Source: an uncultured Paracoccaceae bacterium (GTDB lineage Bacteria > Pseudomonadota > Alphaproteobacteria > Rhodobacterales > Rhodobacteraceae). Taken from it: DNA of 64,000 bases. The DNA is taken from assembly GCA_937920555.1 (NCBI GenBank), contig CAKZTM010000047.1:45487-109486 (forward strand), in the 5' to 3' direction. Below are positions 1-7,428 of the stretch, piece by piece (the first letter of the stretch is position 1; every line of letters starts with the position of its first letter). A program made the position numbers and the translations under genes. Below the pieces are notes generated by a model. The model was not told the origin of the DNA and did not search any database. It was given only the letters and a program-made list of their open reading frames with translations.

Positions 1-1216
1 CCGGCACGCCTATCAGGGAGAGCCCACCGATGACGATGGCAGCGGATGTCCATGGCATGGTCCGTCCGCGCCCTTCCAAGCGGTCGTAAAAGGAGGAGCC
101 GGAATAAAACACAAGCGCGCCTACCCCCATGAAGAGTGCGGCCTTGGTGATGCCGTGGTTGAACAAATGACTGATCGTTGCTGTCAGACCCGTGGCTGAA
201 ATCAGGCCGATACCCAGCAGCATGTAGCCGATTTGAGCGATGGAAGAATAGGCCAGCATCCGTTTGAAATCACGTTGAAAAATCGCCACGAAGGAGGCGG
301 CGAACATCGCGATCAGGCCAAAAGGCAGGATGATGAATTGCAGCGTATAGACGTCAAACAGGAAGTCCGGGCGGAACACGCCGAACATGAAGCGCAGCCA
401 CACATAGATGGCGACTTTTGTGGCAGTGGCCGCAAGGAATGCGGTGATCGCGGAGGGGGCGAATGTATAGGCGTTGGGCAGCCAGTGGTGCAGCGGATAG
501 ATCGCTACTTTCAGACCCATCCCTACGAGAATGAACGCGAATGCGGCGCGCACAGTGCGGTTATCGCCTTGCTCGGCAATTCGGGCGGCAATGTCGGCCA
601 TGTTGAGCGTGCCTGTGGCCATGTAGAGAAAGCCCAGGCCGATCACAAAGAACGTGGCCCCGATAGTGCCCATGATCAGGTAATCATAGGCCGCTGTCAG
701 GGCGCGTTTGTCTCGGTAAGCCCCTTGGGCGACCAGCACGTATGTGGATAGTGACGAGATTTCCAGAAATACGAAGACGTTAAACGCGTCGCCTGTAATC
801 AGCACGCCCAAAAGGCCCGTGAGGCACAACAGGAAGCACGAATACAGGAGTGTGTGGTTCCGCTCGGGCACTTCTTGTCCAATGCTGGCGCTGGCAAAGG
901 GAAGTATCAGCGTGGCGATACCCGACACAAGAAAGAGCATGAATGCGTTAAGCGCATCGACCCGGTATTCGATCCCCAAAGGGGGCGCCCAGCCGCCGAT
1001 CTCGTAAGAAATGTAGCTGCCGTCGGTGACTTGGACCAGAAGCAGGCAAGAGATTACGAAGGCTGCAAAGGAGGAAATGAACGCAATCCACCATGCGGCG
1101 TGCCTTTGTCCGACAAGCACGCATAGGGGAGCTGCCAGAAGCGGGATGGCGACTTGGAGGATCGGCAATTGATCATGCAGCGTCAGGGCTGTGTGCTGAA
1201 TTTCTGACGTGGCCAT
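1..1216 (-). CDS. mnhD: Na+/H+ antiporter subunit D (MnhD/MrpD), 3' part outside the window
   Basis: About 405 codons of a polytopic NuoM/ND4-like proton-translocating subunit are visible, and the C-terminus lies beyond base 1. On the reverse strand the start ATG (1216-1214) overlaps the stop of mnhC by one base (TAATG). The translation shows the family signature around the fifth to eighth helices, including GLKVAIYPLHHWLP and then ATATKVAIYVWLRF, with the conserved Lys residues of proton-pumping Nuo/Mrp subunits. It is the last visible gene of an Mrp operon. Mrp complexes exchange Na+ (or K+) for protons across the inner membrane, which fits a marine bacterium. The ion specificity cannot be read from sequence. 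Confidence 0.93.
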   Translation of the reverse strand, partial: MATSEIQHTALTLHDQLPILQVAIPLLAAPLCVLVGQRHAAWWIAFISSFAAFVISCLLLVQVTDGSYISYEIGGWAPPLGIEYRVDALNAFMLFLVSGIATLILPFASASIGQEVPERNHTLLYSCFLLCLTGLLGVLITGDAFNVFVFLEISSLSTYVLVAQGAYRDKRALTAAYDYLIMGTIGATFFVIGLGFLYMATGTLNMADIAARIAEQGDNRTVRAAFAFILVGMGLKVAIYPLHHWLPNAYTFAPSAITAFLAATATKVAIYVWLRFMFGVFRPDFLFDVYTLQFIILPFGLIAMFAASFVAIFQRDFKRMLAYSSIAQIGYMLLGIGLISATGLTATISHLFNHGITKAALFMGVGALVFYSGSSFYDRLEGRGRTMPWTSAAIVIGGLSLIGVP

Positions 1217-1638
1217 TATGCGCGACCACCCATAGCGCCGCCATGGCTTTGGTTTTCTGCGGTCACGATGTCCCGTTCTATGTGGAGGATATCCTCTTCC
1301 TCGATCGTGTCATATTCCTCGCGGATGCGCACAACCAGCGCGAGACCCAGAGAGGTTGTGGCGATACCAACCACAATTGCGGTCAGGATCAGCACATGCG
1401 GGAGCGGGTTGGAATAGACCACATTCGGGTCCACATTCATGTCTGTGGGGAAAATCGGCGCGGTGCCGCCTGCGATCTTGCCCATAGAGATGTAGAGCAT
1501 GAATACGGCGGTTTGAAAGATATTGAGGCCCACGATTTTCTTGACCAGATTGCCACGGGCAACAACAATATAAAGGCCGGTCATCATGAGGACGCAAAAC
1601 AGCCAATAGTTGAGATGTCCGACGATAAATTCCCACAT
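1216..1638 (-). CDS. mnhC: Na+/H+ antiporter subunit C (MnhC/MrpC, NuoK-like)
   Basis: This 140-residue protein has three predicted membrane helices, the NuoK-like fold of MrpC. Conserved family features are GLYIVVARGNLVKKIVGL near the N-terminus and the segment NPLPHVLILTAIVVGIATT in the third helix. The tail (about residues 108-140) is hydrophilic and acidic, with an EEEDI run. It starts 4 bp after the mnhB stop and overlaps mnhD by one base, so it is translated within the Mrp operon. Within the complex it is expected to sit between the D subunit and the B/DUF4040 subunits. Confidence 0.95.
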   Translation of the reverse strand: MWEFIVGHLNYWLFCVLMMTGLYIVVARGNLVKKIVGLNIFQTAVFMLYISMGKIAGGTAPIFPTDMNVDPNVVYSNPLPHVLILTAIVVGIATTSLGLALVVRIREEYDTIEEEDILHIERDIVTAENQSHGGAMGGRA

Positions 1639-1642
1639 GGCT

Positions 1643-2083
1643 CTACCACTCCTCGTCGGACATGCGCGGCGGACGGGCCGCGAATGCGTAATAGATTGCG
1701 ATCATAACGCCGGTCACGGTGATGCCTACGCCCGCCTCTACCGCGAGAATGCCCCAATGTTGGCCATGCTCCGGATGGTGGGGCGTGAGGGAGCCGTAAT
1801 TGAGGAACTCATATCCTTGCAGCATGTTGACCACACCTGTGCCGCCATAGACCAGCACGCCCAAGGCGACCAGTTTATGGACCAGCCATGGGGGCAGAAC
1901 CGCGTGGACTTTGCGCAGGCCAAAGACGATGCCGTAGATAATAAAAGCGACGGCCATGATGACGCCGGCCTGAAAACCGCCCCCGGGGGAGTAATCGCCG
2001 TGGAACTGCACATAAAGCGCGTAGAGGATCATCGTGGACACGAGCAGTTTGACGATGACGCGGAGGATTAGGTGATGGCGCAT
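1643..2083 (-). CDS. mnhB: Na+/H+ antiporter subunit B (MnhB domain)
   Basis: This 146-residue membrane protein of the MnhB family contains the family motif HGDYSPGGGFQAGV (about residues 29-42) and four hydrophobic helices. In many bacteria this domain forms a separate MrpB; in others it is fused to the end of MrpA. Here it is a separate gene directly after a DUF4040 gene, whose stop it overlaps by one base (TAATG). The tail contains MSDEEW. It belongs to the inner-membrane Mrp complex. Confidence 0.94.
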   Translation of the reverse strand: MRHHLILRVIVKLLVSTMILYALYVQFHGDYSPGGGFQAGVIMAVAFIIYGIVFGLRKVHAVLPPWLVHKLVALGVLVYGGTGVVNMLQGYEFLNYGSLTPHHPEHGQHWGILAVEAGVGITVTGVMIAIYYAFAARPPRMSDEEW

Positions 2084-2613
2084 TAGGTGTCCTCCTCCTC
2101 GTCTGGGTCACGTCTGCGGCGTAAGCCACTGATAAGTAACAGAACGCCTATGCCTGCGGTGAAGACCACGGCGGTTTCACCCAGCGTATCGTAGCCCCGG
2201 TAGCTTGCGAGAATGGCGGTGACCACATTGGGCACGCCGATCTCATGCTGTGAGTTTTCCAGATATTCGGGGCCCACATGGGTATGGACCGGCGCATTTG
2301 GATCGCCGAAATTGGGCATATCGAGCGTGCCGTAGATCAGGGCGGCTCCGGTCACGATACATGCGGCCAATGGGATTAGTGGCGACTGAGTCGATGGTTT
2401 CTCGACCCGGCTGGTCAGTGCGATGGTCCCGAGCATCAAAACGGTGGAGATACCAGCGCCCACGGCCGCCTCGGTAAAGGCCACGTCGACTGCGTCCATA
2501 TTCACAAACAACAGCGCCGCCAGCAGCGAAAAGACGCCTGACAGCATCACAACGGCAAAAAGCCGGTCCATTTTGGCAATCGCAATGGCGGTTGCAACCA
2601 GCATGGTGAACAA
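2083..2613 (-). CDS. DUF4040 / MbhD-MbhE-like Mrp antiporter subunit (MrpA C-terminal part as a separate gene)
   Basis: The 176-residue product carries an MbhD/DUF4040 domain (about residues 1-70, with DVAFTEAAVGAGISTVL) followed by an MbhE-like domain (about 110-168, with NVVTAILASYRGYDTLGE). These domains are normally the C-terminal end of the large MrpA subunit; here they stand alone, so MrpA is split. The listed start is a TTG at 2613 without a clear ribosome binding site; an ATG lies at 2604. A strong GGAGG sits 7 nt upstream of an in-frame ATA at 2637, which overlaps the mnhG stop as ATAG. That ATA may be the true start and would add eight residues. Confidence 0.88.
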   Translation of the reverse strand: MFTMLVATAIAIAKMDRLFAVVMLSGVFSLLAALLFVNMDAVDVAFTEAAVGAGISTVLMLGTIALTSRVEKPSTQSPLIPLAACIVTGAALIYGTLDMPNFGDPNAPVHTHVGPEYLENSQHEIGVPNVVTAILASYRGYDTLGETAVVFTAGIGVLLLISGLRRRRDPDEEEDT

Positions 2614-2633
2614 GGTTATGGTGACGAAGGTTT

Positions 2634-3002
2634 CTATGACTTTACCTCCGGCGCTGTCGGGCTTGGAACTGTCGGGCTTTCGAGTTCACTGACCAATCCA
2701 TGTCCCTCTTTGGGGCGCAGCCCGGTGACAAGCGCCGCATTGGCGACTGCATGGGTTGCCGTGGGGCCCGTGATGAACAGGAAGATGGCAATAATGATCA
2801 GCTTGACTGTGATCAGTGTAAAGCCCGCTTGCAAGCACATGCCCAGCATCAAAAGCAGCATACCCGCGCTGTCGGTCACTGACACGGCGTGCAGGCGCGA
2901 CCAAAAGTCAGGAAATTTGACCGTGCCCCAAGCCCCAATGATCAAAAAGGCTGAGCCTGACAGGATGGCGAGCCAGCTGAGAATGTCCACGATCACGCTC
3001 AT
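2634..3002 (-). CDS. mnhG: Na+/H+ antiporter subunit G (MnhG/MrpG)
   Basis: This 122-residue protein has three helices and the MnhG family pattern GAWGTVKFPDFWSRLHAVSV (about residues 23-42) followed by a second helix rich in Leu and Met. The C-terminal 25 residues are a Pro/Ser/Glu-rich cytoplasmic tail. Its start overlaps the mnhF stop by 4 bp (ATGA). MrpG is a small accessory membrane subunit needed for assembly or function of Mrp complexes. Confidence 0.94.
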   Translation of the reverse strand: MSVIVDILSWLAILSGSAFLIIGAWGTVKFPDFWSRLHAVSVTDSAGMLLLMLGMCLQAGFTLITVKLIIIAIFLFITGPTATHAVANAALVTGLRPKEGHGLVSELESPTVPSPTAPEVKS

Positions 3003-3283
3003 GATATGTCCCGCTCGATCTGCGGGATGTCGCCAATCGCGCGGTAGCGGAAGAATTTCAGAACCGCGATGGTGCCGACAAAGTTGATCAGCGCGTAGAG
3101 CAGGGCAATGTCGAGAAAGTCTGGGCGGCCAGACAAAAAGCCCATCACGCCAATAAAGAGCACCGTATGTGTGCCAAAGGAATTCACCGCCAGCACCCGG
3201 TCATAGAGGCTGGGGCCAGCGTAAAGTCGAAAGAGAACGAGCACCATGCCGATAAAAAGTGCGATGGCGGCGACTGCAAACAT
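2999..3283 (-). CDS. mnhF: Na+/H+ antiporter subunit F (MnhF/MrpF)
   Basis: This small three-helix subunit of about 94 residues has the MrpF motif RLYAGPSLYDRVLAVNSFGT after its first helix. Start choice: GTG at 3286 and ATG at 3283 are adjacent; the AGGAGG ribosome binding site is better spaced (7 nt) for the ATG, so the ATG is used here. Either way the gene overlaps the end of mnhE. MrpF homologues occur in all Mrp operons and have also been linked to solute efflux, but here the context supports an antiporter role. Confidence 0.93.
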   Translation of the reverse strand: MFAVAAIALFIGMVLVLFRLYAGPSLYDRVLAVNSFGTHTVLFIGVMGFLSGRPDFLDIALLYALINFVGTIAVLKFFRYRAIGDIPQIERDIS

Positions 3284-3759
3284 CACGCGCCTCCTTCTGT
3301 CGCGGTCACGCGCGCATCCATATCCGCCAAGGCTTCATGGTCACTTTCGCTGAAATCAACCGCGTGGACAAGGAAACGACCCGGTTCGGTCTCTACGGAA
3401 ATTGTGCCCGGTGTGAGCGTAATTGAATTGGCAAAGATCACTTGCGCCAGATCTGTGCGCTGGGTGTAGGGCGTATAAAACAGATGCTGGTTCAAGGGCT
3501 TGCCGGAAACGATCAACTTGGTCACCGCCCAATTGGCTTTGGCGATTTCACCAAAGAGCCAGATATTATAGGTGAAGAATTTGAACGGGTTCAGGTTGAT
3601 CTCAAGCTGGTCGCCATCCACGGCATCCATGCGGCGGACCATATAGACCGCAAATATCGCCGAGGCCGCCCCCAAACCTGTAACTAAGGTCTTATAGTAA
3701 AGACCCGACATAAGGAGCCACAGCGCAAAGAGGGCGATTGCTACTCCGATACTGCGCAC
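3283..3759 (-). CDS. mnhE: Na+/H+ antiporter subunit E (MnhE/MrpE)
   Basis: This 158-residue protein has two N-terminal helices and a cytoplasmic domain containing the family signature NSITLTPGTISVE (about residues 110-122). It is the first visible gene of the antiporter operon on the minus strand. The 116 bp to the divergent glycosylase gene at 3876 would hold promoters for both directions. No stand-alone MrpA N-terminal (NuoL-like) gene lies upstream; if present it must lie beyond mnhD, outside the window. Confidence 0.94.
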   Translation of the reverse strand: MRSIGVAIALFALWLLMSGLYYKTLVTGLGAASAIFAVYMVRRMDAVDGDQLEINLNPFKFFTYNIWLFGEIAKANWAVTKLIVSGKPLNQHLFYTPYTQRTDLAQVIFANSITLTPGTISVETEPGRFLVHAVDFSESDHEALADMDARVTATEGGA

Positions 3760-3875
3760 GTGATCCTCCGGTCATCCCCTTATTACAAAAATTAAGTTGC
3801 ATATCGAGATTTGGGGTGCAAGCGGATTTGACGGAGCGACTTGTAAACTTGCTGTAAGATTTTCATGATGGGGTT

Positions 3876-4472
3876 ATGGATAAGGTTGGTGAGCTATCTT
3901 CAAAAATTTCGTCATGCAGGCTTTGCGCTGAGCGATTTGCGGCGACTGAGACCGCCCATGACCCGCGGCCGGTCGCGTGGTTGTCGGATCAGGCTCCGAT
4001 CTTGATCGCCGGCCAAGCCCCCGGTGCGCGGGTGCAAGCCTCTGGCATACCGTTTGATGATCCATCCGGGGACCGTTTGCGCGACTGGATGGGGGTGGAT
4101 CGCGATGTATTTTACGACCGGACAAAGATCGCGGTATTGCCGATGGCGTTCTGTTTTCCCGGCTACCGCAAAGGTTCTGATTTGCCACCACCGCCTATTT
4201 GTGCAGCAACTTGGCGGCAAGCGGCCTTGGACGCGATGGGGCAAGTGCAACTGACCTTATTGGTGGGGGGCTATGCGCAGAAGTGGCATCTGTCCGGTGC
4301 CGGCGCGGTTACAGATGTTGTGCGCGACTGGCGTTCTGTCGGGCCTGCGGTTTTACCCTTGCCGCATCCGTCATGGCGTAATACCGCATGGCTGAAGAAA
4401 CATCCGTGGTTTGAGGCTGACGTTTTGCCTTGGCTTCAAGACCGGGTTCGCGCGTTGATCGGTGAGACATGA
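3876..4472 (+). CDS. uracil-DNA glycosylase family protein with Fe-S cysteines
   Basis: The 198-residue protein has the family 4/5-like UDG fold markers: motif A GQAPGARVQ (from residue 46) and a C-terminal HPSWRN motif (HPS). Cys14 and Cys17 form CxxC, and Cys93 and Cys109 are 16 residues apart; this is the spacing of the four [4Fe-4S] ligands in family 4 enzymes. Canonical family 4 motif A is GEAPG; here the acidic residue is Gln, so true uracil excision is uncertain. Its stop overlaps the next start (ATGA), implying co-translation with the SseB-like gene. Confidence 0.82.
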   Translation: MDKVGELSSKISSCRLCAERFAATETAHDPRPVAWLSDQAPILIAGQAPGARVQASGIPFDDPSGDRLRDWMGVDRDVFYDRTKIAVLPMAFCFPGYRKGSDLPPPPICAATWRQAALDAMGQVQLTLLVGGYAQKWHLSGAGAVTDVVRDWRSVGPAVLPLPHPSWRNTAWLKKHPWFEADVLPWLQDRVRALIGET

Positions 4473-5245
4473 CACAGACACAACTTGATGCAGCTTACGG
4501 CGCCATGATGGCGGACCCGGATAATGATAGCTTGCGATCTGCCTATTACGGGGTTCTGGCCGCAACAGAGGTTTTTGTACTTTTGGAGCGCGAAGCAACC
4601 CAGCGCATTGAGCCGCAACTGTTAGAGATGGACGGCATTCGTTACGCATTGATCTTCGACACGGATGCGCGGCTTGCCAGTTTTTGTGATGCGCCGACCC
4701 CATATGGTGCCATGTCTGGCCGTGCCTTGGTAGAGGCGATTGGCGGCGCGCGTCTTGGTCTTGCGGTCAATCCCGGTGTTGCGGAAGCCTCTATATTTGT
4801 ACCGCCCGAGGCGGTGGAGTGGATGCGTGCGCGGGTTGGTGCGGATATCGAAGAGGGCGGGCAACGGATCGTGGCGCTGAACGCGCCCATGGTTGAAAGT
4901 GTCGAACTTCTAAAGGCAATTGATGCACGGCTGGCGGTATTCGCAGGTGAGGGTCGCAGCGCTTATCTGGTTGAGGCGCAATATGAGGCCGACACGGCGC
5001 ATCTGATGGTTTTGGTTGGTGTGCCGGAGGCCGCACGGGCTTCCATCGCGGGCGGTTTGGCCGAGGCTTTGCGGTTTTTGGTTCCAGATATGGCGTTTGA
5101 CACAATGTTTGTTGATGCAGGTGCGGAGATCGTGGCTGCTGCCTCCAGGGTCGGGTTGCGCTTTGACATGGCCCCCGAAAAGGCAGTGCCTACTGCGCCA
5201 CAAGCGCCCGGTTCTGACCCGGACAAGCCGCCCATTTTACACTAG
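4469..5245 (+). CDS. SseB family protein
   Basis: The 258-residue cytoplasmic protein resembles the SseB N-terminal domain: an alpha-helical start, then ALIFDTDARLASF and the segment LVEAIGGARLGLAVNPG, followed by a second, more variable half (about 130-245). SseB-like proteins are widespread and their biochemical role is not settled. It starts inside the stop of the upstream glycosylase gene (ATGA) and is followed at once by a palindromic intergenic element whose first base pairs include the stop codon. I cannot assign a function. Confidence 0.72.
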   Translation: MTQTQLDAAYGAMMADPDNDSLRSAYYGVLAATEVFVLLEREATQRIEPQLLEMDGIRYALIFDTDARLASFCDAPTPYGAMSGRALVEAIGGARLGLAVNPGVAEASIFVPPEAVEWMRARVGADIEEGGQRIVALNAPMVESVELLKAIDARLAVFAGEGRSAYLVEAQYEADTAHLMVLVGVPEAARASIAGGLAEALRFLVPDMAFDTMFVDAGAEIVAAASRVGLRFDMAPEKAVPTAPQAPGSDPDKPPILH

Positions 5246-5348
5246 AGCGTTCCGCTTTAAGTCCGGCATCACCTATAGCTTTCTGAAAACAGAGATTTCA
5301 ACGCGTTAGGTGATGGTTAGGTCTCAAGTTAAAAGCAAAACGCTTTAG
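5242..5348. repeat. palindromic intergenic element (REP/MITE-like)
   Basis: The 107 bp between the SseB-like gene and the dehydrogenase gene has nested inverted repeats. The outer arms are CTAGAGCGTTCCGCTTTAA (5242-5260) and, on the other strand, CTAAAGCGTTTTGCTTTTAA (5348-5329), nearly matching. An inner pair is CATCACCTA (from 5267) and TAGGTGATG (ending near 5315). The whole can fold into one long hairpin. The structure suggests a mobile or dispersed palindromic repeat, possibly doubling as a bidirectional terminator for the two convergent genes. No second copy was noticed in this window. Confidence 0.5.
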
Positions 5349-5350
5349 GT

Positions 5351-6286
5351 TCAGTATCCTGATGTCCGGTCCACCAGATGCAGGAAAGGCTGGCCTTTTT
5401 GGGCGCGGATTATGTTTTCAACGATCACTTTTGCCGCCGTCTCGGCCCGCGTTTCAGCCGCAATGTGAGGTGTGACGGTGATGCCGGGATGGCTCCAAAA
5501 TACGTGGCTTGAGGGCAGGGGTTCTTGTCGGAACACATCCAGCGTGGCGTGGGCTATCTGTCCGGTTTCCAGAGCCGCAACCAGATCATCATCGACTATC
5601 AGATGACCGCGCCCGGGATTGATCAGGCACGCGCCTTTTGGGAGCAGGGACAGGCGATGTGCATTCATAAGGTCGCGGGTCTGGTCCGTGAGCGGCAGCA
5701 ATAGCACCAAGATTTCAGAAAGGCTCAGGATCTTGCCAAGGCCCTCTTCGCCGTCATGGCAGGTCAGTCCGGCCACCGATTTGGGAGTGCGGCTCCAGCC
5801 ATGCACATCGAAGTTTAAGCGGGCGGCGGCTTGAGCGCAGGCCGCTCCCAATGCGCCTAAGCCTAGAACGCCGACTGTGCGGTTGCGCGCCAGCGGCGGG
5901 GCGGTTTTTGGCATCCATGTTCCACTAGACTTTATGTGACGATCCAGTCCCAGATGATGGCGCAGCATATGGCCTGTTACATATTCAACCATGCCTTCGG
6001 TCAGCCCCGGATCGACCATTCGGGTCAAAGGCACCGTTAAGGTCCGATTGTCCTGAATGCTCTCTACCCCTGCCCACATGGATAAAACCGCTTTGAGGTT
6101 GGTGTAGGGGCTGAAGTCTTGCAGAGGGCTTGCGGGGCTGTAGATCACAAAATCGACCGATTGGGGTGTGTCATAGGATCGGTGCACATTGGCAGTGATG
6201 CCTGCGGCGTGCAGCTCGGCGCGCAGCGGTCCTTCCCATTTTGTCCAAGCCTCATCGCGGTCGGAGAACAGGATATTTAGGGTCAT
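5351..6286 (-). CDS. NAD(P)-dependent 2-hydroxyacid dehydrogenase, GhrA-like (glyoxylate/hydroxypyruvate reductase A)
   Basis: This 311-residue D-2-hydroxyacid dehydrogenase has the nucleotide-binding loop GVLGLGALGAACA near residue 145, followed by GWSRTPKS, which favours NADPH. It has the substrate/catalytic segments NPGRGHLIVDDDL and DVFRQEPLP, and a catalytic His in VTPHIAAET. The subfamily reduces glyoxylate or hydroxypyruvate. The start ATG at 6286 overlaps the rodA stop (ATGA), so it is the last gene of the mre-mrdA-rodA operon; a longer in-frame reading into rodA is not used. The link to cell-shape genes appears to be operonic only. Confidence 0.88.
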   Translation of the reverse strand: MTLNILFSDRDEAWTKWEGPLRAELHAAGITANVHRSYDTPQSVDFVIYSPASPLQDFSPYTNLKAVLSMWAGVESIQDNRTLTVPLTRMVDPGLTEGMVEYVTGHMLRHHLGLDRHIKSSGTWMPKTAPPLARNRTVGVLGLGALGAACAQAAARLNFDVHGWSRTPKSVAGLTCHDGEEGLGKILSLSEILVLLLPLTDQTRDLMNAHRLSLLPKGACLINPGRGHLIVDDDLVAALETGQIAHATLDVFRQEPLPSSHVFWSHPGITVTPHIAAETRAETAAKVIVENIIRAQKGQPFLHLVDRTSGY

Positions 6287-7428
6287 GAGGATCGCGGTCG
6301 GTGCACATGCGCCGATTGCACCAGTCCAAACGCCCCCAAAAGCACGAGCATGGCTGAGCCGCCGTAAGAGACCAGTGGCAATGGCACGCCCACAACCGGG
6401 GCCAATCCCATGACCATCGCCATGTTCACGGCAAAGAAGAAAAAGAATGTGGCAGTGATGCCGCCGGTGAGCAGTGCGCCGAACCGGTTCCGGTTGCCCA
6501 GCATGGATGACATGCAAAAAATGATGATCAGCGCGTAAAGCACCAAAAGCGCGCTAGAGCCGATAAAGCCGAATTCTTCTGCCAGCGTGGTGAAGATGAA
6601 GTCGGTGTGTTTTTCAGGCAGAAAGTTCAGGCGCGATTGGGTGCCTTCCATATAACCGCGCCCGTTTAGGCCGCCCGATCCAAGTGCGATCTTGGATTGT
6701 GTGATGTGGTAGCCCGCGCCAAGGGGGTCGATTGAGGGGTCGAGAAATGTCTCGATGCGTCGGTATTGGTAATCTTTCAACAGCTGGTATTCCGTGCCGC
6801 GCGAATAGATCACGGCGGCCACTGTGCCCACGCCCGCGACGCCCGCTGTGATGAAATACCACAGCGAAACACCGGCGAGAAACATCACCACCGCTGCGCC
6901 GCCGCCAAGCAAAATGGCGGTTCCAAGGTCGGGTTGTTTGAGCACCAGCAAGACCGGGATGATTGTCAGGATCAAGGGGGCGGCCACCCATACCGGGTGT
7001 GAGACTTTCTTGGGGTCGAGCCAGTCGTAGTAAAGGGCCAGGGCCATCACCAAGGCGATTTTCATGACTTCCGAGGGTTGCAGGCGCATAAATCCAAGAT
7101 CGATCCAGCGTTGTGCCCCCATCCCCGTGACGCCCACGAATTCCACTGCTACCAGCAATAGTAACGCGCTAATATAGGCAAAAGGTGAGACACCCCGCCA
7201 AAAATGCAACGGGATCAGGCCGATGATAAACATGGCGACGATGCCGATGCCAAAGCGGATCATTTGCGGTCGCGCCCAGACCCCAATATTGCCGTCGGCC
7301 ACAGAGTAGAGCATCAAAAATCCGGCGCAGGCGACGGCTGTGAGCAGAATTGCCAGAGACCAGTTGATGTGCAGGATTTTGGAAATCCCGGTGGGGGCCG
7401 GTCGTGTGCCTTCGGACATCCAGGTCAT
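6283..7428 (-). CDS. rodA: rod shape-determining protein RodA (SEDS peptidoglycan glycosyltransferase)
   Basis: This 381-residue polytopic SEDS-family protein has about ten membrane helices. Diagnostic segments include GAQRWIDLGFMRLQPSEVMKI, KQPDLGTAILL (with the essential Asp region), LPEKHTDFIFTTLAEEFGF and the C-terminal GVPLPLVSYGGSAML. RodA polymerises lipid II during lateral growth together with PBP2, encoded immediately upstream with a 4 bp overlap. The listed ATG at 7428 lies three codons before a second ATG; either could be used. Confidence 0.97.
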   Translation of the reverse strand: MTWMSEGTRPAPTGISKILHINWSLAILLTAVACAGFLMLYSVADGNIGVWARPQMIRFGIGIVAMFIIGLIPLHFWRGVSPFAYISALLLLVAVEFVGVTGMGAQRWIDLGFMRLQPSEVMKIALVMALALYYDWLDPKKVSHPVWVAAPLILTIIPVLLVLKQPDLGTAILLGGGAAVVMFLAGVSLWYFITAGVAGVGTVAAVIYSRGTEYQLLKDYQYRRIETFLDPSIDPLGAGYHITQSKIALGSGGLNGRGYMEGTQSRLNFLPEKHTDFIFTTLAEEFGFIGSSALLVLYALIIIFCMSSMLGNRNRFGALLTGGITATFFFFFAVNMAMVMGLAPVVGVPLPLVSYGGSAMLVLLGAFGLVQSAHVHRPRSS

